In this document: positions 1 through 10,385 of the stretch, piece after piece
Layout of the letters: each line of letters begins with the position of its first letter
How positions within the stretch are numbered: position 1 is the first letter of the stretch
Origin: Colius striatus
Lineage: Eukaryota; Chordata; Aves; Coliiformes; Coliidae
Direction of reading: 5' to 3'
DNA length: 64,000 bases
NCBI RefSeq assembly: GCF_028858725.1
Contig: NC_084790.1
Span: 83,470,506 to 83,534,505 of the forward strand
Program-made: the position numbers and the translations under genes
Notes under the pieces: generated by a model
The model's input: the letters and a program-made list of their open reading frames with translations, nothing else
What the model was told of the DNA's origin: nothing
Database searches by the model: none

Positions 1-730
1 TACTGGCTTTGCTCCCCCATTACCTCAGGAGGAACAGGGTTTCCCTGGAAAGCTGTGCCTATGGAGTGGGCAGAGCGATGCCAAAACCTGCTTGCTCTGG
101 GAGATGGGAATCAAGCCAGCGGTCGCTTGCGGGACCGTGGCACGAGAACAGTGAGCACGCGCATGAGCTTCGCAGAGTTTACCAAAGACTCCAAGCAAAA
201 TGCAGCCAAGCTATGAAAAGCAGGAAATATTGGTCCAACCGAAGCTCCACAAGGTCTGTTGTGCTCCAACCAACAAAAAGGGAATTGGCCCAACCCTCGC
301 TGTGCTGCGAGGAGTACTTGTCAGTACTCTCTGACCCCTGAGAGCAATCTCCCCGTCCTAACACGACGACGGAAGGCTACTCTGTGCAGTATTTTCCCCA
401 ATGGGTGGCCTCTCTTCTCTTACGAGGCAAAATGGACTTGTAGCGTTAGAACCTACCTTCTGGATATGTGGCACAAGAGCTCCGGAATGGATTCAGCTGT
501 AGGGGAATTCCGGTGCCGCCACTCAGAGTCCTTGAGGGACTACGTGGAGGAGAACCCCGCAGTGAGAGATGTCTTCAGCTTCCAAAAGAGCTTCCCTTAG
601 TTTCAGGAGGAGAGAGGTTTTGGCTTCTTTTCTGCCCTTGGTGTGCCGCAGGGTCACATGGAACTAAAAGAAAGAAACCAAGCCATTTGTTAGAGTTGGG
701 AGCCACCCATACCATTACAGCGTTGAACAG
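1..730 (+). pseudogene. ERV1 env remnant (arm R1 end)
   Basis: This is the continuation of the ERV1 pol/env remnant whose complete arm version lies at 28527-30120. The stretch holds short broken reading frames only; the longest, at 259-600, resembles a cysteine-containing piece of retroviral surface protein. No full env frame survives. It is inferred to be env because it lies directly downstream of a recognisable gammaretrovirus-like integrase end in the complete arms. The assignment by sequence alone is weak. Confidence 0.55.
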
Positions 731-1330
731 TGTGTTTTACTCTGTGAAGCATTCGATTGACAGTCCCAATCTTAGAAATTCTTTTGTGATGTTTTTCAGT
801 CCTCGCCCGTCTTCCAGTTCCGGGGGATACTGCTTTATCGTAACAGGTTGTGCTCCTCCTTTGAGTTTAACAACAACCAATTCTGCATTTTTAGCCTTTC
901 CTGGTACTCCTTAGGCCTGTACTGCTGGATATACCTGGTCTCTTAATTGGTGTCTAATTTCTTCTTTCCCAATTTGCAGTTCTACTGAAAAGGTCAATGT
1001 GGTTTTCTTCCGGTACTTAAAAATCAATTTCTCCACCTTTCAATTTCATTTCAGCGTTCGATTGTTTGAGTTCATCCCATTCTAAAAGTGCTCGAGGAGC
1101 TTCGGGCAGGTAGAGAAATTTATCAATCCCTACGCTCTTCCCACTTTTGCATCTTAGTGGTTTCAAAAAGAAAGTTTTCTCGACCTGTCCGGTTGCTCCC
1201 ACAATATCGACGTTTTGTGTACTTACGGGCAATAAAGTCCGATTTAGTGCTGAAAATCTGACACCTGTACCTACTAGAAGTTCTATGGGTTCCTCTTCTT
1301 TCTCGAGCTGAACTTTTGCCAAGGCTTCTG
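731..1330 (-). pseudogene. ERV1 protease and N-terminal RT remnant
   Basis: Read on the - strand, 1322-1017 gives a retropepsin-like segment: the LLVGTG loop in place of the usual D-T-G motif, a hydrophobic flap and a GATGQ element. It is followed by a decayed start of reverse transcriptase with gammaretrovirus-like patterns (GKAKNAE, KQYPPELED) interrupted by stops, ending at 731. The active-site aspartate appears to be Gly, so no protease activity is expected. The matching next piece of RT lies on the + strand at 6546-6725. Confidence 0.7.
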
Positions 1331-2829
1331 CCAGGGAAGGTTCCCCTGCTCCCCATCAATAACCCCGTGAAGCAGCAATGTAGCATGTAGCAGCAAGTGG
1401 CAAGCATGCCTACTTCCCAGTAGTCAAATAAGCTTCAGATGAATTAGTGAAAGCGTTACCGGTACAGAGGAAAACATATTTACCAGGAACATCCACTCCT
1501 CACACATTCATGAGCTGACTGAATGCACAGGACATAATACACAACAAAATACCGACTACAACTAAGCTGCTGATGTATACATTACTTAGTACAAACAGAC
1601 TAAATCCCTCCTGTCGATATAAGTGCTGCTGTGCTACAAGGGATCTTCTGTGTCATCAAGGGCAATCCCCTGCTGACAGAGACAACACATCACTCGATTC
1701 CTTTCAAAAGCCAACCAAGCTCCATCATAGAAAGGGGGGTTTTGATTGCTCAAATTTTCAGGAACCTTCCTCTCGCGTCACCTTTATGTTTGTGGACTGC
1801 TTATCTCCATTTATTTCTGTTCCAACACCGGCCTATAGCTTTGTCTCAGCACTGTCTCTTGCCCGAATCACCTTACCACCAGCTCAACCTACTCCTACAC
1901 AGCCAGTCACGCCACACAAACTTCAGTCCCTTCGCAGAAAACAGGTTCTTCGGGACTCCCATCATCCATCCTCCGTGGCCCTTCTCCGCAACTTTTGTCA
2001 CCAACTTCATTTTTCACTTGAACAAGGGGTGACTCAGGACTGAAAACAGTATTGCACAGTAGGTTTCATCGCTGCCTTTTAAAATAGCACTGCTGTCCTC
2101 TGCTTGAAATAGAGCTCCTGAATCATGTACCATTTGCTCTTCCTGCAGGTGCAGCAATGTGTCCTCCATAAGCCACTGTAGCCAACCATTAGTTCTCTGA
2201 GGAATTGAATAAGACAGCGTCGGTGTGGAAGACTTGGAAGAGAAATGAACAAGCGAATTTTTCAAACGCTCATCACGTCACACAAGGAACATCAGAATTC
2301 CTGCAACATTGACTTTGCATGTGGTATCTCAAGATTGGGACTAAGCATATGCTGCCTAAGAAGGATGGAAGTCACAGCCTCCAAGAAAAGAAAATCAGCT
2401 AACTTTATATTAAAACCAAACAAAAGCTACACCAGGAGTCTGAAGGCGCTAAACCCATAGTATGTTTACACACTTTAAATGCCTTCCGTGCAAGTTGCCT
2501 TTTTCCGGACACAGCACTAGAATACCATGCAAGATTTAGACCTCACTTACAACACCCTAACAGGATTAATGAAAAAAACCCCAACACTACAACCCTGTTT
2601 TAATGCACAAACTCCTTATTGTCATTTTTAGTTGACAAATATACATTTCATAGCAAAACAACATCAGAGGAACAGCTGGATGGCACTTTTAAGCTCAAAT
2701 GAACCAGCATCAAGCACTGGCAAGTCATCTCTCTGATTGCTTTTGAATGGCAGCACATGCACATTTGCTCTGTGCCGTAAACTTGCACAATTATTTCTCT
2801 GTCGTCACTCAATTCGGACAGTGAGCCCT
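1331..2829. other. S1 sequence with no assigned gene
   Basis: There is no recognisable protein family here. On the - strand, 2250-2015 has exon-like features: a pyrimidine-rich stretch ending in AG just before it, an open frame of about 70 codons and a stop at 2014-2016. I cannot name it. 2460-2830 is AT-rich and looks intronic or intergenic. The region is almost unchanged in units 2 and 3, but the whole amplicon is, so this says nothing about function. Confidence 0.3.
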
Positions 2830-3245
2830 TGCGCATCTATCCCTCTTGAGCTGAGGAGTCCAGAACTGGGCACAGGACTCCAGATGAGGCCTCACCAGGG
2901 CAGAGGAGAGGGGGAGGAGAACCTCCCTTGAGGTTGTCTTGTTGGCTACACTCTTCTTGATGCATCCCAGGATGCCATTGGCCTTCTTGGCCACGAGGGC
3001 ACCTTGCTGGCTCATGGTTAGTTTATTGTCCACCAGCACTCCCAGGTCTCTCTCTGCAGAGCTGCTCTCCAGCAGCTCAACCCCCAGTCTCTCCAGCTGC
3101 ATGGGGTTGTTCCTTCCCAGGTGCAGGACTCTGCACTTGGCGGCTGAATGGCAGCACAGCCTCTGGGGAATCAGCCAGTCCTCGCAGTTTGGTGCCATCA
3201 GGGAACCTGCTGAGGGTACACTCTGTCCCCAAGTCCACGTGGTTC
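2830..3245 (-). mobile_element. CR1 LINE fragment (RT C-terminal region)
   Basis: The - strand encodes the characteristic CR1 RT segment: [16 protein letters not shown], then [11 protein letters not shown], then [13 protein letters not shown]. It is 5' and 3' truncated and not autonomous. The remainder, 3246-3481, shows nothing I can identify. Confidence 0.85.
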
Positions 3246-3481
3246 TATAAAAGCTCTACAAAACTATTAAGTAATGAGCTCAGACTAAGAAATATTATTG
3301 CTCTGCACTTAGGCAATTTCTGTTGCTGAAAGCTCTTCAAGTTCAGCCTTTCGTGACGCCGAAACCGCTGCCACAGCACAGGTGACAGGAGAGCAAAGCA
3401 GTACAACTTGTGGAAAACTCCAATTTTAACTACCTTTAAGTGGAACAATCCTCTGGGAAAAGGAAAGGAGGTCCCTACAGA

Positions 3482-3928
3482 CTGTTGACGACAACTTCCT
3501 GTCGCAGACGATCGAGGAACCAACAAGGAGGGTGTGCTGCTGGACCTGGTACTGACAAATAGAGAGGGCCTGATGGTAGAAGGGCCAGCGAGAGCTGGTC
3601 AATCTTCAAGCACCACTTCCTCCAAGCCCAGGATCAGTGTGTCCCAATGCACAAGAAAGGAGGAAAAGGAGGTAGGAGGCCTCCATGGATGAGCAAGGAT
3701 CTGCTGGGACAACTCAGATTTCACTGTTCAGGTGAGGGAGCCCTGGCACAGGCAGCCCGGAGGGGTTGTGGAGTCTCCTTCCTTGGAGGTCTTCAAGACC
3801 CGCCTGGACATGTTCCTATGTGACCTGATCTAGGTGAACCTGCTTCTGCAGGGAGGGTTGGACTAGATGGTCTCTAAAGATCCCTTCCAGCCCCTACCAT
3901 TCTATGATTCTATGATTCTAATAACAGA
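3482..3928 (+). mobile_element. CR1 LINE, internally deleted, with 3' tail
   Basis: 3482-3600 encodes the CR1 endonuclease segment (DDNFL, then IEEPTRR). The sequence jumps to the RT C-terminus and 3' UTR (ESPSLEVFKTRLD) and ends in ATTCTATG repeats at about 3897-3919, the diagnostic CR1 3' end. The middle of the element is missing. Confidence 0.88.
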
Positions 3929-5199
3929 GGAATTGTTATTGCTGTGATCAAAGAAAACAACAGGGACGTTTAATTCATCGTGCACAGTGGCTCGGCCGGG
4001 ATGACAGATGAACTATTGGATCAGCCAAAGAAGATGTCTACGAACGAGAGAGCCGCAACTTCTCAAGAGACCTGAACCAAACCCCTGATGAAGACAAAGA
4101 GACCCTCCATCTTTAAAGCCTGAATGCTATATTAAAAGTATCCTGTAGGTAAACTGAAGGCCACCTCTAGCAGAGGCGCGTAGGGAGAGATGGCAGCTCC
4201 ATGAAACATTAATGAGGAAACCAAGTCTGCCACAGGTTGCCTTTTCCTCTAGAGGGAAGAGATGAAGAGCCACGTGAGTTAGACAAAAGACAGAAGATAA
4301 AGCTGAACTAGCTCAGGTGACTCCAATCCTATTAACTATTCCGAAGAATCCCTCACAGTCCCACCCTCAATGTTATGCTTGCCACCAAGCTTAGACACCA
4401 GTGAGATGAACTCTCAGCACCTTTTACAAAGGTCTGACTAGTTCCATTCTTACCCAATAAAGACTGTAAATGGTGAAGTATGGTCCTGCCCTGGGCAGTC
4501 CAGAATAGCAAACACCTGCCATGCCAGTTGAGGTGTGAGCAATCAGCCTTTCTGGAACTTGCTATTACTCATAGAAGGTCCGTAATATGAATCACACTGG
4601 CCATGGGGAAAAAGCCTCTTTTTTCCTCAAATGAGAACGTCCACAATGCTTGTGAGAAATCGCCCACCTTCTAAGGACTTTGCTAGAGACTGCAAGTTAC
4701 ACCCTATAGACTATCCACTCTGTAGAGACTACAAGTTACTGCAGTGGGCTGGGGTTTGCATTGCTATGTTGTGCCACCCAAGTGGTCACAGATCCAGACA
4801 GAAAAGCAAAAAGATCCAATTACAAATCAGCAAACACGGGACTTTCAGAGCCAAACCTTTCTTGCCGTGTCTTGCAGGCGCACATCACACCCCCCAGCCC
4901 CCCCAGCCAAAAGTTGATATGGCAACTTCACATCTGCACACAGTTAAGATCACGTGGACACTTTTGGCTTTAAAATTCATAGGAAGATGTTCTCGAACTG
5001 CAATTTGTAGCAGCGGTACGCAGGACTCGGGAGAGATGTCTCGCTTTCTGGCCACACAAATGACAGTTCCGTGCCTCAAGCTGCTGAGAGATGGAAGGGC
5101 TGATGCTGAGATCCTTTCCACGTGCAAATGCTTTCAGCAGTTCTCGTGATCCTAGTGCCACGGAGAAAGTTTTGGCTGAGAGGCCGTTCTTTCAGGCTC
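3929..5199. other. S1 sequence without identified genes
   Basis: I see no known domain, RNA gene or repeat. Open frames on both strands (for example 4631-5149 + and 4885-5161 -) are conserved among the three S1 copies only as much as the surrounding DNA. It borders the CpG island, so it could contain 5' sequence of a divergent - strand transcript, but no supporting splice structure is clear. Confidence 0.3.
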
Positions 5200-5328
5200 C
5201 TGGCCTCGCCGTCAGCGCCCCGGTAGGCAGGCGAGACCGATGGGGGCGTGTGCGCGTCCGCGGCGGGGGGCGTAACCTCTTTTGCCCTTCCTCCCACCCC
5301 GCAGCCGCGGCCGCGGCCGCACCCGCGA

Positions 5329-5478
5329 GGTGCGCTGGGAGAGGTAGTTCTCTGTCCGCTGGCTCGGCCGGCCGGCAGCAGGCGGGACGAGCGAGGCGGC
5401 CCGGCGGGAGCGGTAGTTCCGCGGGAGGGCAGGCTCCGGGCCGGCCGGCCCGCGCGGGACTACAGCTCCCAGCATGCC
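5329..5478. promoter_or_regulatory. Cluster of three ZNF143/SBS-like sites
   Basis: 5459-5478 (+) is a near-perfect ACTACA...CCCAGCATGC element. 5329-5350 (-) and 5398-5420 (-) carry diverged versions (ACTAC followed by CTCCC). ZNF143/Staf sites of this form are known in CpG-island promoters, often bidirectional. Three sites in 150 bp with mixed orientation support a real promoter here. Confidence 0.65.
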
Positions 5479-5584
5479 CCGCTCTCCCGCGGGAGCGGCG
5501 GGGCGAAGCCGGCGCGAGCAGCCAATGGGCGGCGGGCGCTGGGGGGCCGGCGCGGGGCGCTCTGGGAGTGGCGGTTGTTTCAAG

Positions 5585-5771
5585 ATGGCGGAGGCGGCCG
5601 CTGGGCCCGGCCGAGGCGTTCGCTGGAGCCGGGACAGTATCCTTCCGTGCGGCCAGGGCAGGTCGGGCCGGGCCGTTCCAGGCGCGGCCGGGCGGCCGCC
5701 TCTCGGCGCGGGGGGTTCCGGGCGAGGGCCGAGGCCAGCGGTGGTGTGGCGGAGAGAGAGGCAGGAGAGCG
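5585..5771 (+). CDS. Candidate first coding exon from CpG island
   Basis: The ATG at 5585 lies within the YY1-like motif CAAGATGGCGG. It opens a 62-codon frame starting MAEAAAGPGRGVRWSRDS and reaching a strong splice donor (GCG/GTGAGC, GT at 5772-5773). Frames in GC-rich DNA are easily open by chance, so the exon call rests on the ATG context, the donor and the promoter. I do not recognise the protein and see no following exon in the unit, so this may be an orphan promoter plus first exon copied without the rest of its gene. A weaker donor inside it (GTATCC near 5638) is an alternative exon end. Confidence 0.4.
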
Positions 5772-6389
5772 GTGAGCTGGGGCGGGGGCCGGGAGGCCTG
5801 TCAGGAAAGGCGGCGGGGCAGCTGCGTTGGGGTTGTGGTGCGCGGAAGGCTGGAGCTGGTGCGAGGCTGTGGGACGGGTTAGGTTTAGTGGCCGTGGGAC
5901 GGGAGATTGGAGGGCTCCGTCCTGAGAGCCTTTCGGTGTTGTACCTTTCCTTAGTTTGTGAACGATGCTGATTTTTAACAAAGCGTTTAATATCTAGGCC
6001 ACTTAAGAAGTTAAGCCACAATCCCCTGAGGCCCGGGCCCGCCCCGGTTCCTGTACGACGCTGCCGGCTGGTGACAGCACTCCCTCTCCACTTGGGGCTT
6101 TCCTGCCACGGCACCACGGCCGTCCCAGGCGCCGAGTCCCGCCTCTGGCTGCTGCATCCGACCGCTCCCCCGGTGAAAACGGACGGCAGCCTTGGCTGTG
6201 TCGTCATCTCCGCTGCCCCGGCGCTACTGTCAGCACCCAGCACTGCCGCCTGCACCCCGGTATCGCTGCTTGCTCCCCGGCTCTGCCACCCGCTGCCTGC
6301 CATTGCCACCCACCTCCCGCGTGGCTGCCCATCCCCCGCTACTGCTGGCACCCCCTGACATCGCTGCTTGGCTCAAGGCTGTCCCCACA

Positions 6390-6408
6390 CAGCAGCAGCA
6401 GCAGCAGC
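6390..6408 (+). repeat. CAG microsatellite
   Basis: Six CAG repeats. The same tract occurs at about 25158-25176, 36340-36358 and 53760-53778, and as CTG at about 59113-59131. It lies outside the coding exons. Confidence 0.9.
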
Positions 6409-6439
6409 CATGCTAGCGGCTCTTATAGTACGCACCGCA

Positions 6440-6545
6440 GCACCCACAGCACACGACATGAGATTGACCCACAGCCTTATTGTGTGGTGCCAGGCGGCGG
6501 CTGCTGCAGGCGCAGCCGGGACAGGGCTCACGGCTTGGCACACAT
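6440..6545 (-). pseudogene. Relic of speriolin-like gene 3' UTR
   Basis: The reverse complement matches the end of the functional copies: GAGCCCTGTCCCGGCTGCG, the GC-rich 3' UTR and the poly(A) region, with a degraded signal (AATAAG-like). No coding exon remains upstream; the sequence switches at 6546 to an ERV1 RT fragment. This is a truncated fifth copy type present in every S1. Confidence 0.8.
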
Positions 6546-6725
6546 ATCCTGCCTGACAAAAAGCCTGATGGCAAAACTTATCGATGAGTGCAGGATTTAC
6601 GGGCAATAAATCAGGTAGTCGAAGACTTATATGTGTACAACTTTCTTGTCTTATGAATGCAGAAGTCTGGAGCCATGCGCTTCTGTCATGTGACAAGTCA
6701 AAGTTGTTGGAGTTCATAGCTGGTG
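6546..6725 (+). pseudogene. ERV1 reverse transcriptase fragment
   Basis: The + strand reads KKPDGKTYR, a stop, then VQDLRAINQVVEDL, the N-terminal RT motif of gammaretrovirus-like pol. It is the natural continuation of the RT start at 731-900 (- strand) but lies at the other end of S1 in opposite orientation. It has an in-frame stop and decays after about 35 codons. Confidence 0.75.
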
Positions 6726-7580
6726 CTGTTCAACGCTGTAATGGTATGGGTGGCTCCCAACTCTAACAAATGGCTTGGTTTCTTTCTTTTAGTTCCATGT
6801 GACCCTGCGGCACACCAAGGGCAGAAAAGAAGCCAAAACCTCTCTCCTCCTGAAACTAAGGGAAGCTCTTTTGGAAGCTGAAGACGTCTCTCACTGCGGG
6901 GTTCTCCTCCAGGTAGTCCCTCAAGGACTCTGAGTGGCGGCACCGGAATTCCCCTACAGCTGAATCCATTCCGGAGCTCTTGTGCCACATATCCAGAAGG
7001 TAGGTTCTAACGCTACAAGTCCATTTTGCCTCGTAAGAGAAGAGAGGCCACCCATTGGGGAAAACACTGCACAGAGTAGCCTTCCGTCGTCGTGTTAGGA
7101 CGGGGAGATTGCTCTCAGGGGTCAGAGAGTACTGACAAGTACTCCTCGCAGCACAGCGAGGGTTGGGCCAATTTCCTTTTTGTTGGTTGGAGCACAACAG
7201 ACCTTGTGGAGCTTCGGTTGGGCCAATAGGTCCTGCTTTTCATAGCTTGGCTGCATTTTGCTTGGAGTCTTTGGTAAACTCTGCGAAGCTCATGCGCGTG
7301 CTCACTGTTCTCGTGCCACGGTCCCGCAAGCGACCGCTAGCTTGATTCCCATCTCCCAGAGCAAGCAGGTTTTGGCATCGCTCTGCCCACTCCATAGGCA
7401 CAGCTTTCCAGGGAAACCCTGTTCCTCCTGAGGTAATGGGGGAGCAAAGCCAGTAACTTGCCGATTGTTCTCCCAGTTCCGCTCATTAGGCCGGCAAGCA
7501 GTCCAAGGAGGAAAATGCACCTTTTCAGCCACATAATCCTTTGGGATCTTACGAATTCCAGCTCTCTTGTAATTGTTCAA
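6726..7580 (-). pseudogene. ERV1 env remnant (arm L1)
   Basis: This is the reverse complement of the env remnant at the end of arm R. On the - strand it begins with a signal-peptide-like hydrophobic stretch after an ATG (MWLKRCIFLLGLLAGLMSG, codons starting at 7534) followed by broken frames. It is a degraded envelope gene, not a translatable one. Confidence 0.6.
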
Positions 7581-8333
7581 GGGTGTTTAGTAAGTTTTCG
7601 GGTAAGTGGTGATTTTTGTTCGACTGTGCACGGGGCTGTAGCTCTCAGAACTCTAGAATAATGTTGCCAAGATCCTTTTTCAGCCACTCTCAGGGCAGTG
7701 GAAGTAGTCAACAAGACCCGGAAAGGTCCCTGCCACTTAGCTCTCAGGGCTTTGTCCTTCCATGTCTTGACGTAAACCCACTCTCCTGGTTGAAATGGAT
7801 GTGCCGGAACGCCTAGTCCACTTGGTTGAGGTGGGGTCACGTGGTTGTGGAGCTCCTGGAAGGTCTTGCCCAAAGCCAGCAGATTGAAACGAGCTTACAC
7901 AATTTCTTCCTGGTTGTACTGGTACTCTTAGCAAAGCTTTTGGTAAAGCTTGTAACCGAGAGAAGGAGGTTTCTTGGTGTATTTGATTCCACTGTAACTT
8001 AAGGCTCTGGTTCACGCCTTCTACTTTTCCACTAGCTTGAGGTCTGTTGGGCGTATGTAAATCCCACTTGGCTCCCAGATGCGCTCCCACCTTCTTAATG
8101 TCTTCTGCAACAAAACAAGGGCCTCTGTCTGAAAACATTCCTGCTGGTACAGCAAAGCAGGGTACGCTGTGATTTAGGACTTGTTTGACTGCTTCGCGTG
8201 CCACATCGGTGCCACAGGGCCATCCATTACATGTGTCTACCAGGTCGAGGAGATACTGACAGGCTCCCTTTCTCAGTAGCTCGGTGAAGTCTATTTGCCA
8301 GTATTCCCCTGAGGTCATCCCTGGTTTTGTCAC
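7577..8333 (-). pseudogene. ERV1 integrase remnant (arm L1)
   Basis: The - strand encodes a gammaretrovirus-like integrase core (GEYWQIDFTELL, FSDRGPCF, SGKVEGVNQ), retaining the D, D and E with 35 residues between the last two. The C-terminal domain (HPFQPGEWVYVKTWK, then KWQGPFRVLLTT) follows in a different frame. The frameshift between core and C-terminus makes it non-functional. Integrase would join retroviral DNA ends to host DNA. Confidence 0.82.
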
Positions 8334-9055
8334 CCCTGCGATGATGCTCTCACCTGTGTTAGGTCACTTTTCAACTCCTGGCTGGACCCCTTGGCGGGGT
8401 CCTCTCTTATTAGACCTATTTTTTATGATTTATTTTGAGGCCTAGTCGCCTCTGAGGGGTTGTTGCCCAGCCATCTTTTTGTTCCTTTGCTGCCAAATCA
8501 CCGATACATTTTCTACCACCTTCTTCATAAGGCAGGATCGGGCCCAGTATCCTCAGTGTCTTTTCAGGGATCAAGGCCAGACCTTCAGATTTGGCCGCTG
8601 CTTCTGCTGTTTTGTCAGTTCTTTGGTTGGAAGGCTAGGAACTCAGTCTTTGTGCAGAGGTATTTGAGGGGAGCGCCTGTGCCTGTCCTCTTTACTCTGT
8701 TCTCTACAAAACTCTGTCCATCAGCATGCATTCCCAGCCTGCATCCAATAGTGGTTGTCCCTTTAAATCCTTTCTGCTGGAATAGACTTTGGCCATTTGT
8801 CTTTCAACAGCTGGAGGGGATAAGCACAACAAACGCGTACTTGGTGTACAGCTGATGGCTCTTGGCCCTCTCTAATGACTGGGGGTCTGCCAGGGAGTTT
8901 TTCTGATCTTGAAGGCAGGCACATTCTCCACACGAAATTTCTGCATCTGTGCTTCAAACAGCCGTGCTCTCAAAGTGGAGGTTGAAATAGTTGTGCTGTT
9001 CACTCCATACCTTGCTGAAGTGCAAGACCTTAAAACTTTAGGGGCTGCTTAAAGC
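8334..9055 (-). pseudogene. Decayed ERV1 pol upstream of integrase
   Basis: On the - strand this leads into the integrase core and includes a segment resembling the integrase N-terminal region (short runs VWQQ and RNKKTG in the arm R copy). It has many stops and no confident RNase H motif. The assignment is mostly by position. Confidence 0.45.
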
Positions 9056-9850
9056 CCAGTACTGCTCAGCGCAGTTGTCTTGCCTGTATCTCCCAGGTCC
9101 GTAGGAAAGCACTGTGGCAAGGCACAAAAGCAAGGCTTGGGGCGCAGGGGCTGGAAAGCTTTCCCGTGGAAAGGGACCTGGGAGTGTTAACCAGCAGCCG
9201 GCTGAACATCAGCCAGCAGCGTGCCCAGCTGGCTAAGAAGGCCAAGGGCATCCTGGCCTGTATCAGGAACAGTGTGGTCTGCAGGGCCAGGGAGGTGATT
9301 GTTCCCCTGTACTGGGCACTGGTGAGGCTCAACCTTGAGTGCCGTGTCGAGTTCTGGGCCTCTCAGTGCAAGAAGGATCGCAGGGGCCGGAGCGTGTCCA
9401 GAGCCGGGCAGCAGCGCTGGGGAAGGGCCTGGAGAACAGGTTGTGTGAATAGCAGCTGAGGGAGCTGGGGGCGTTTAGCCTAGAGGAGACACGACCACCC
9501 TCTACATGTAGCTAAAGGGGAGTTGTAGGGAGGAGGGGGTTGATCTTTTCTCTGCGGTAGTGAGTGAAAGAACACGAGGAAATGGGTTTGGGTCGCAGCA
9601 GGCGGGCTTTAGGTTGGACATTAGGAAGAACTTTTTCACCAAGAGGGTGGTTAAACATTGTAATGGACTGCCCAGCGAGGCAGGAGCGGTGCAGTCACCG
9701 TCCCTAGGGATATTGAAAAGACATCTAGATGAAGGACGGAGGGATATGGTTTAGTTTAGGGATGGGCTTGGCAGTGTCAGCTTAGTGCTTGGACTCGACG
9801 ATCTTCAAGGTCCTGTCCACCCGTAACGATTTTGTGATTTCTCAAAAAAT
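9056..9850 (+). mobile_element. CR1 LINE fragment (RT end and 3' end)
   Basis: The + strand encodes [17 protein letters not shown], then [16 protein letters not shown], then [14 protein letters not shown]. Further on come TRGNGF and [17 protein letters not shown], the CR1 ORF2 C-terminus. It ends near the degenerate tail at about 9825-9845. Confidence 0.87.
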
Positions 9851-9984
9851 TTCACTGGGACTGTCTGGCACACGCAGAAGAAAAATTCATGTGCTGGTTT
9901 GTAATATACATGGAACAAATGTTTCTCTTAACTCGCCCACAAACTCAACTGTGGCCACAGTGCAAACAAGTGACAATGAAAACA

Positions 9985-10385
9985 AGTGAGAGACCTGGGG
10001 ATGTTCAGCCTGGAGATGAAGAGGGTGGGGAGAGACACAATCACACTCTGCAACTCCCTGACAGGAGGCTGTAGTGAGGTTAGGGGTGGGAGTCGGCGTC
10101 TTCTCCCCAGTCACGAATGACAGGACAAGTGGAAGTGGCCTCGGGTTGCTCCAGGGGAGGCTTAGCTGGGAAATGAGGAAGAACTTTGCCCCCAAGAGGC
10201 TTGTTGGACTGGCGTGGGCTGCCCAGGCAGGTGTGGGAGTTCCCATCCCTGGAGGGATGCCAAACCAGTAGAGCTGAGGTGCTGAGGGAAATGGTTCAGT
10301 GGCAGGCTTGTCAGTGTGAGGTGAAGGCTTGGACCCGATGACCTTGAGGGGCTTTTCCAACCAAAATGATTCAATGACTCTGTGA
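9985..10385 (+). mobile_element. CR1 LINE 3' fragment next to gene 5' end
   Basis: This is a second CR1 3' region (GMFSLEMKR-like start, then the 3' UTR with GGCTTTTCCAACC) ending in a degenerate AATGATTCAATGACTC tail near 10385. The 5' flank of the speriolin-like gene begins directly after it, so the element may supply or border promoter sequence. Confidence 0.8.

Larger units (their letters stand above)
5200..5900 (+). promoter_or_regulatory. CpG-island promoter of S1
   Basis: This is an abrupt block of very GC- and CpG-rich DNA with NotI-type GCGGCCGC sequences, a CCAAT box at 5522-5526, no TATA box and a YY1-like CAAGATGGCGG at 5581-5591 over an ATG. Retained CpGs in a retroelement-rich neighbourhood suggest an unmethylated housekeeping or germline promoter. 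It points right, toward the antisense relic of the speriolin-like gene at 6440-6545. Confidence 0.75.
5925..6545 (+). repeat. Direct repeat of the arm R left flank
   Basis: This matches 24672-25310 in the same orientation, from GAGAGCCTTTCGG through the CAG repeat to the 3' UTR of the speriolin-like gene. About 53 bp present at 24830-24890 and in unit 3 are deleted here. It shows that S1 contains another partial copy of the gene's downstream flank. Confidence 0.85.

Noticed and set aside
5212-6351. A 379-codon minus-strand open frame across the CpG island, and a 263-codon plus-strand one at 5091-5882
   Set aside because: Long frames on several strands at once are expected in very GC-rich DNA; no domain, no splice logic, and they cross the island and repeats.
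6390-6408. CAG tract as polyglutamine coding sequence
   Set aside because: It lies downstream of the gene's 3' UTR relic and outside any supported exon; the frames containing it break in other copies.
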